NCBI RefSeq assembly: GCF_036324505.1
Contig: NC_086350.1
Coordinates: forward strand, 19,277,032 to 19,341,031
Origin: Eleginops maclovinus
Lineage: Eukaryota > Chordata > Actinopteri > Perciformes > Eleginopidae
Direction: 5' to 3'
Length of the DNA stretch: 64,000 nucleotides
Shown piece by piece: positions 54,701-64,000 of this stretch. The notes under the pieces were generated by a model, which saw only the letters and a list, made by a program, of their open reading frames with translations, made no database searches and had not been told where the DNA came from. Position 1 is the first letter of the stretch, and the number at the start of each line of letters is the position of its first letter. Position numbers and translations under genes: made by a program.

Positions 54701-57700
54701 TGAACATTGCGAATGATCTTGAATTAAAGACAGTTGTTTAATGCGTTGCAGCTCACAGCATGGCAAAAAAAACCAACAATACAGATACATACAAAAAAAT
54801 GTAATCCTCTATTCATGGTCCCAAATATGAACATTTTAGGATGTCACTGTAAATATTAAATGACTAAGGATTAACATAATCTTTTCCTTCAGTCACAGCC
54901 TACAAAACAGAAAGGATTGTAGAGCATGTGAAGAAGGTATATTGCCCTGAGGTGACTTTATTCCCTTCACAATTTGTATCTTAAATACTTGTTTGATGGT
55001 TTTAGGCCAATACTGGATGATATAAGGTAGTGAGAACAAACGAGGGGACATTTAAAGGAATATATAAACGATTGGCATAAATCGGTTTCTTTTTTGGTCA
55101 TTTTATTGTGTTAATTGTGCCTCTGAAGAACAATAGAGATGAAGAACATACTCTTAGATGATATTATAATATATTTAACAGATGAAAATGGGATATTCTA
55201 CACGAGGGCGTTCATGAATTCAGAAGAATGAGAATGTCACTCAAGTTTCGTTGACGTCAGCTTTATGGCAAAGGTTAAAAGAGCTTAACGCAAAACTACT
55301 TTTCACATCAAAATTCATCTACTGACAAGACAAGAGCATCTCTTAAATAGCCTAGTGCAAACGGCTTGTCGGAGTGGCCTAATAGTTCAAATCCAGCCGC
55401 TCCGCTCTGTCACTTAGCCTCTCAATCTACTCCCGTCCTCCCAATAGCCTTACCTACCCTCTCGATAGAGCATCATTCTGCTGGTTAAAATAGACAACTC
55501 AGCTTCAACACAGGTCCTAGAAGGACACAACCATTTTTATGACTTTCCTCCGTTGCACCCAAGGGTTTTCGAAGAGCTTCCACTCTCACTTGCCTTGCCA
55601 TCTGCCGGTGGCTTTGGTGATAGGAGGTTATTTCAGGTAGCTCTTTACAGAGGAACAAATGACACGGGCTCCATACATTTATGATGGCTTGGGTTGGAAA
55701 TGGAAAATAAGGAAATAGAATTTGCAATGGCTTGATCATCACTTTAAAGAAAGGCAGAGGAGATGCTCTGATGGCATCTGTTGACATTTACAGCCAAAAC
55801 AACAGCAGCACTGGAAGCAGTGCCTCCTTTAAAACAGCAAACTACAAAGGAAAGACAGTGGCACTATTTTGGAACTAGCCAGTAAATTCACAGTTGATAG
55901 TGATAAGCAGACAGGCAAAAGCATTATTCTCACAGTAATGGACCCCTAAAATGCATAAAACAAGCTTACAGGCTGAAATGATAGTAGACTACACGAATGA
56001 AAAATGTTAATGTTGCCATTCTGGAAAACTTGTGGAATGCTGGGACTCAATAAAATCAAACCCTTTTTTTGTTACAGCTATGACATCAGCATATTTATTT
56101 GTTTGTTTAATGCTAGTAACCTTCCATTCAACACTCTCATGCTCGGCACTCAGGGATAAATCAAACAATGGTATGACTTCGGGGTCAGTCATTCTGCACA
56201 TTTTTGCCAGTGAAGAAAATTGTGCCAAGTGTGGAAAAGGTGTACAGTGCTCCTGCTGATGAGTTTTTTTGGCCACTCAAAGGACTGTGTGGTTGCGACC
56301 CTGCTCTGTGATTCAGGTCACTGAGCTAAGTGGATAGCTGTCGGACATGCTCAGTGAGGCCAGTTCAACAGCCGCCATCGCTGGCATTGGGTTTACAGCA
56401 AGCTTAACAATTCAACGCTCTCTAAATCATAACCCTAATCTGTGTCCATGTCCTCTTCTGCTGATTTCTTCTTCTATTTTCTCCTTTGTGCTTACCAATC
56501 CTTCCAACCCTCTTTCGTCTTTTTTTTGTATACTGTAAAATTGCTAATACTAGCCGAGGTTTTTATTTGCTTAAGTCACTAACAATCGTCCCGCTTCATC
56601 TATGGCATAGGCCCTTTAATTCCTTTTTCGTTCTTGAGAGAAATACAATATGTTTTTATGTTTCAACCAGTATGAACATTACTTGTAAAACAATTAGGTT
56701 ATTGAATAATATATAAACTACAAATAACTCATTTGATCTTGCTCCGACAGTAAACAAAGCTGGTTTTTACGTCGCCCAGCAAACCAATACAACTCCTTTT
56801 CTTATACACTGTATATATATATATATAAAGTGAATGTATTGAAACCTGATTGTAGTCTTTGCAATGACCTTAAAAGGTACATCTAATCTAATCCAAAAAA
56901 TGCCAAAAGTAATTTTTTTGGAATAACAAACATTATTTATTTGGATTGATGGACCCTCAGGTACAAAAGAAGTATACATAATTACCAAATCTGGAGCCAC
57001 CACTTAAGAGTGGGATGTCAATTTGGCAATTTATGCTGCGAATATGCGTTTTTTTTTTAATGAAAATGTAGTCACAACGGGGGATTAAAAGCCACTCTCA
57101 TTTATCCTCTTCCCTGTATTTTAATTTCAATTTTTATAGTTACCCATTTTGTCCCAAAATATATCATCCTTATCTAACCGTATCTCTTTAAAAGTGCTTT
57201 TAGCATCCCAATGTCTCTTTCTTTCCCCTTCAGCTCTGTTGGTGTCTTTTTTTTTTGTGTCGTTTTGGAGATGAAAAATGGCGGTCCTGCTGTCTGATGG
57301 CTTATAAGAGGCTAATGTGAAAAGTGAGTGCACAAAACTGCGATATGTAAGTCACTCACGCTTAGGCTTAATGACTAATTTCTCTGTGTTGCCATAACTG
57401 CACTTGTTTTAATTATCCCTTTGTGAATTGCTTTCTAAACAAACAGAATGTCATGCTGTGTGTTTCAATGAGACTGCATGTGGCAGAGGAAGAGGACCAT
57501 GGGCCTGCTTGTGTACACTCTTTTCCTCCACACTTTTTGTCGAGCTACTGTGTGCTGTATGGATTTGCATGTGCATCCATGTGGATTGGCCTTTTTTGTC
57601 TGTCTGTGCCTAGAAGATCCCTTACCGTCACATTTTGCAAGGCTCACTTTGCTTGCTTCCTGTGTACTCTCTACACAAAAAAAATAAACTCTTGCCTTTC

Positions 57701-58424
57701 CCTGCACCACAGCAAGTCGCGCATGTTTTCTGCCATCTCTGCAGACAGAGAATAACAATTACAGTGCATCTGCAGCCAGAGGAGATGGAAGGTAAATAAA
57801 ATAAGAAAACACTTGGCACATCGTAGGACTCAGACACCTACACATGATTCCCTTGGAACAATGAAGCCCTTTGGGTTAGAGGACAGGAAGATGAGGGGGA
57901 AGCAGACTCCCCCTCATCCCTGCTGTGATTTCCAGCTATATTAGCTTTAAGGTGTTCCTGGCCCTGTTTGCTCTGCATCCGAGGTCTGCAGTATCAACAT
58001 GTCTTGCAGACACATTGTTGATATTTAATTTGTATAATATCTTTCTGAGATGTCAACCATGTCAAGGGGAAATGTCTAAGAGTGATACATGGTTTAATCA
58101 TAATTACTTAATTGTCAGTGGAATCTTGTTTTAAAAGCATTTCATGGTTACATCCTTGTATTAAAATGGTGCTGCTTTAACTTGAGCTACACTCATGATC
58201 GAACACCCTGGTTTACTCGCATCAAAGACCGTGACCTGCCTTAGGTTTTATTTAACACTGAAACATTTCAACACTCAGGAGTTCCTGTAGAGGAGTTATT
58301 TGTCAAAGAGACATCAGATTGATGAATGAAGTGACAAAATACAGAACTCCGAAAATGTGTGCAAACCAGACCCATATCACATTTTCAACAAAACCTGTTT
58401 GAGCCGCGTATAGATTAACATTAA
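51735..58424. other. Non-coding sequence
   Basis: No gene is recognised. An (AT)n tract lies at 56812-56827. Clean, repeat-free patches lie near 52290-52400 and 54290-54520. Frames up to 110 codons (57423-57755) overlap others on both strands without coding character. Confidence 0.5.
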
Positions 58425-58530
58425 GATTAAGAGATACTTTATTTATCCCAATGGGAGAACATTTTCATTACGCTGGTGTTATAAATTAACACATGCATAC
58501 ACACACAAACAGGACCTATACATGCATAGA
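58425..58530 (-). mobile_element. LINE-type 3' tail fragment
   Basis: On the minus strand it contains CCATTGGGATAAATAAAGTA followed by TCTCTTAAT, the familiar 3' end of fish LINEs (GGGATAAATAAAGTATCT). Upstream sequence in this orientation is short and diverged. It is probably a 5'-truncated insertion. Confidence 0.6.
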
Positions 58531-58909
58531 GGATGCCAATAGAGTGGTGCAGTGTGTACGTATTTTTGTAGGCAGTTAGCATCGCAACACACTTTTATGA
58601 TACTTTCCATGCTTTGTTCGGCAGTGATAATCTCCACATATTAACAACACTTTGCACTTTTGAACCGTAAATGGCTGCGCATAACCACATCTCGTGTTGA
58701 TGTTAATTAGTTTATTTAGATACTTTTTAGCAAACATTGTTGAGTATTTATGGATGTAAATGTTGAAAATCTTGTAAACTTGTATTACCACAGACCTTAA
58801 TTCAGGCTTTAGACCACACCAAAAAAAAAAACGGAAATTGTAAATGCTACGTATTTTCCTGTTGTTAGGACTTTATACTACACCAATCTACTGTTCAGGT
58901 CCATGGAAC
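58531..58909. other. Non-coding, between two retroelement fragments
   Basis: Nothing is recognised; it may contain further decayed retroelement sequence. Confidence 0.4.
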
Positions 58910-59052
58910 AGTTGGGGGTTTTGTGCCTTTCTCAACCACATACTGGCACCTTTCTGGCTTCGTACTCTCTGCACTCTGTCTAATCAGGAATTGAAATGGC
59001 GACCTTTTGGCCAAGCCAAGTCCCTACTGACTATGATACTGCCACTCCCAGT
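58910..59052 (-). mobile_element. Decayed tRNA-like SINE remnant
   Basis: The minus strand reads GGGAGTGGCAGTATCATAGT and, further on, AAAAGGTCGCCATTTCAATT followed by CC. This is reminiscent of A-box and B-box regions of tRNA-derived fish repeats, whose plus-sense form is GGAATTGAA...GCGACCTTTTGGCCA. It is well decayed. Confidence 0.55.

Positions 59053-64000
<4,948 letters not shown>

Overview
This is a vertebrate, non-coding-dominated window, almost certainly from a ray-finned fish and probably a percomorph. Three lines of evidence support this. Only one clearly recognisable protein-coding exon occurs in 64 kb. That exon has vertebrate-type splice signals. The interspersed repeats are ones I recognise as common in teleost genomes: short inverted-repeat elements with GGGCCCTATTATGC-like ends, tRNA-derived SINE pieces, non-LTR retrotransposon fragments, and (GT)n runs longer than 100 bp. 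There are no operons, prokaryotic genes, CRISPR arrays or phage features.

The one confident gene is tspan9 (tetraspanin-9), on the minus strand. Its first coding exon lies at 34361-34440 and encodes the first 21 residues (MARGCLCCLKYMMF...NLIFW). It has a TTTTAG acceptor upstream and a GTAAGT donor downstream. Immediately upstream, the same reading frame stays open through the acceptor for another 102 codons, back to a well-placed ATG at 34729 that has an in-frame stop just before it. This may be an alternative N-terminal extension of the tetraspanin, and it is the most interesting item in the window. Sequence at 34730-35560 looks like a 5' leader and promoter on the same strand, with a long (GT)n tract about 160 bp further upstream.

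The next tspan9 coding exons should lie at lower coordinates, but I could not recognise one in 1-34360. That part is probably one long tspan9 intron, or most of one. It contains many clean, moderately GC-rich, low-repeat blocks resembling conserved non-coding or enhancer sequence (for example about 5330-7500, 12550-12720, 18820-19460, 26450-26620 and 28860-29000). No alignment was available to prove conservation. The part from 35830 to 64000 is upstream of the candidate promoter: either intergenic DNA or further 5' introns of tspan9. It carries most of the young repeats.

Repeats identified: four short inverted-repeat elements (13081-13489, 24170-24633, 43000-43410, 49694-50417); a fifth unrelated element (47552-47830); a fold-back repeat (37039-37281), with a matching family fragment at 15329-15415; another interspersed repeat (39534-39735); a retrotransposon RT-end fragment (8370-8480) and a LINE-type tail (58425-58530); two tRNA-derived SINE remnants (15738-15862, 58910-59052); a degenerate ATTACAC-type tandem array (9099-9341); and three long (GT)n microsatellites. 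Apart from tspan9 I support no other protein-coding gene. The remaining open frames look like chance or repeat translations.
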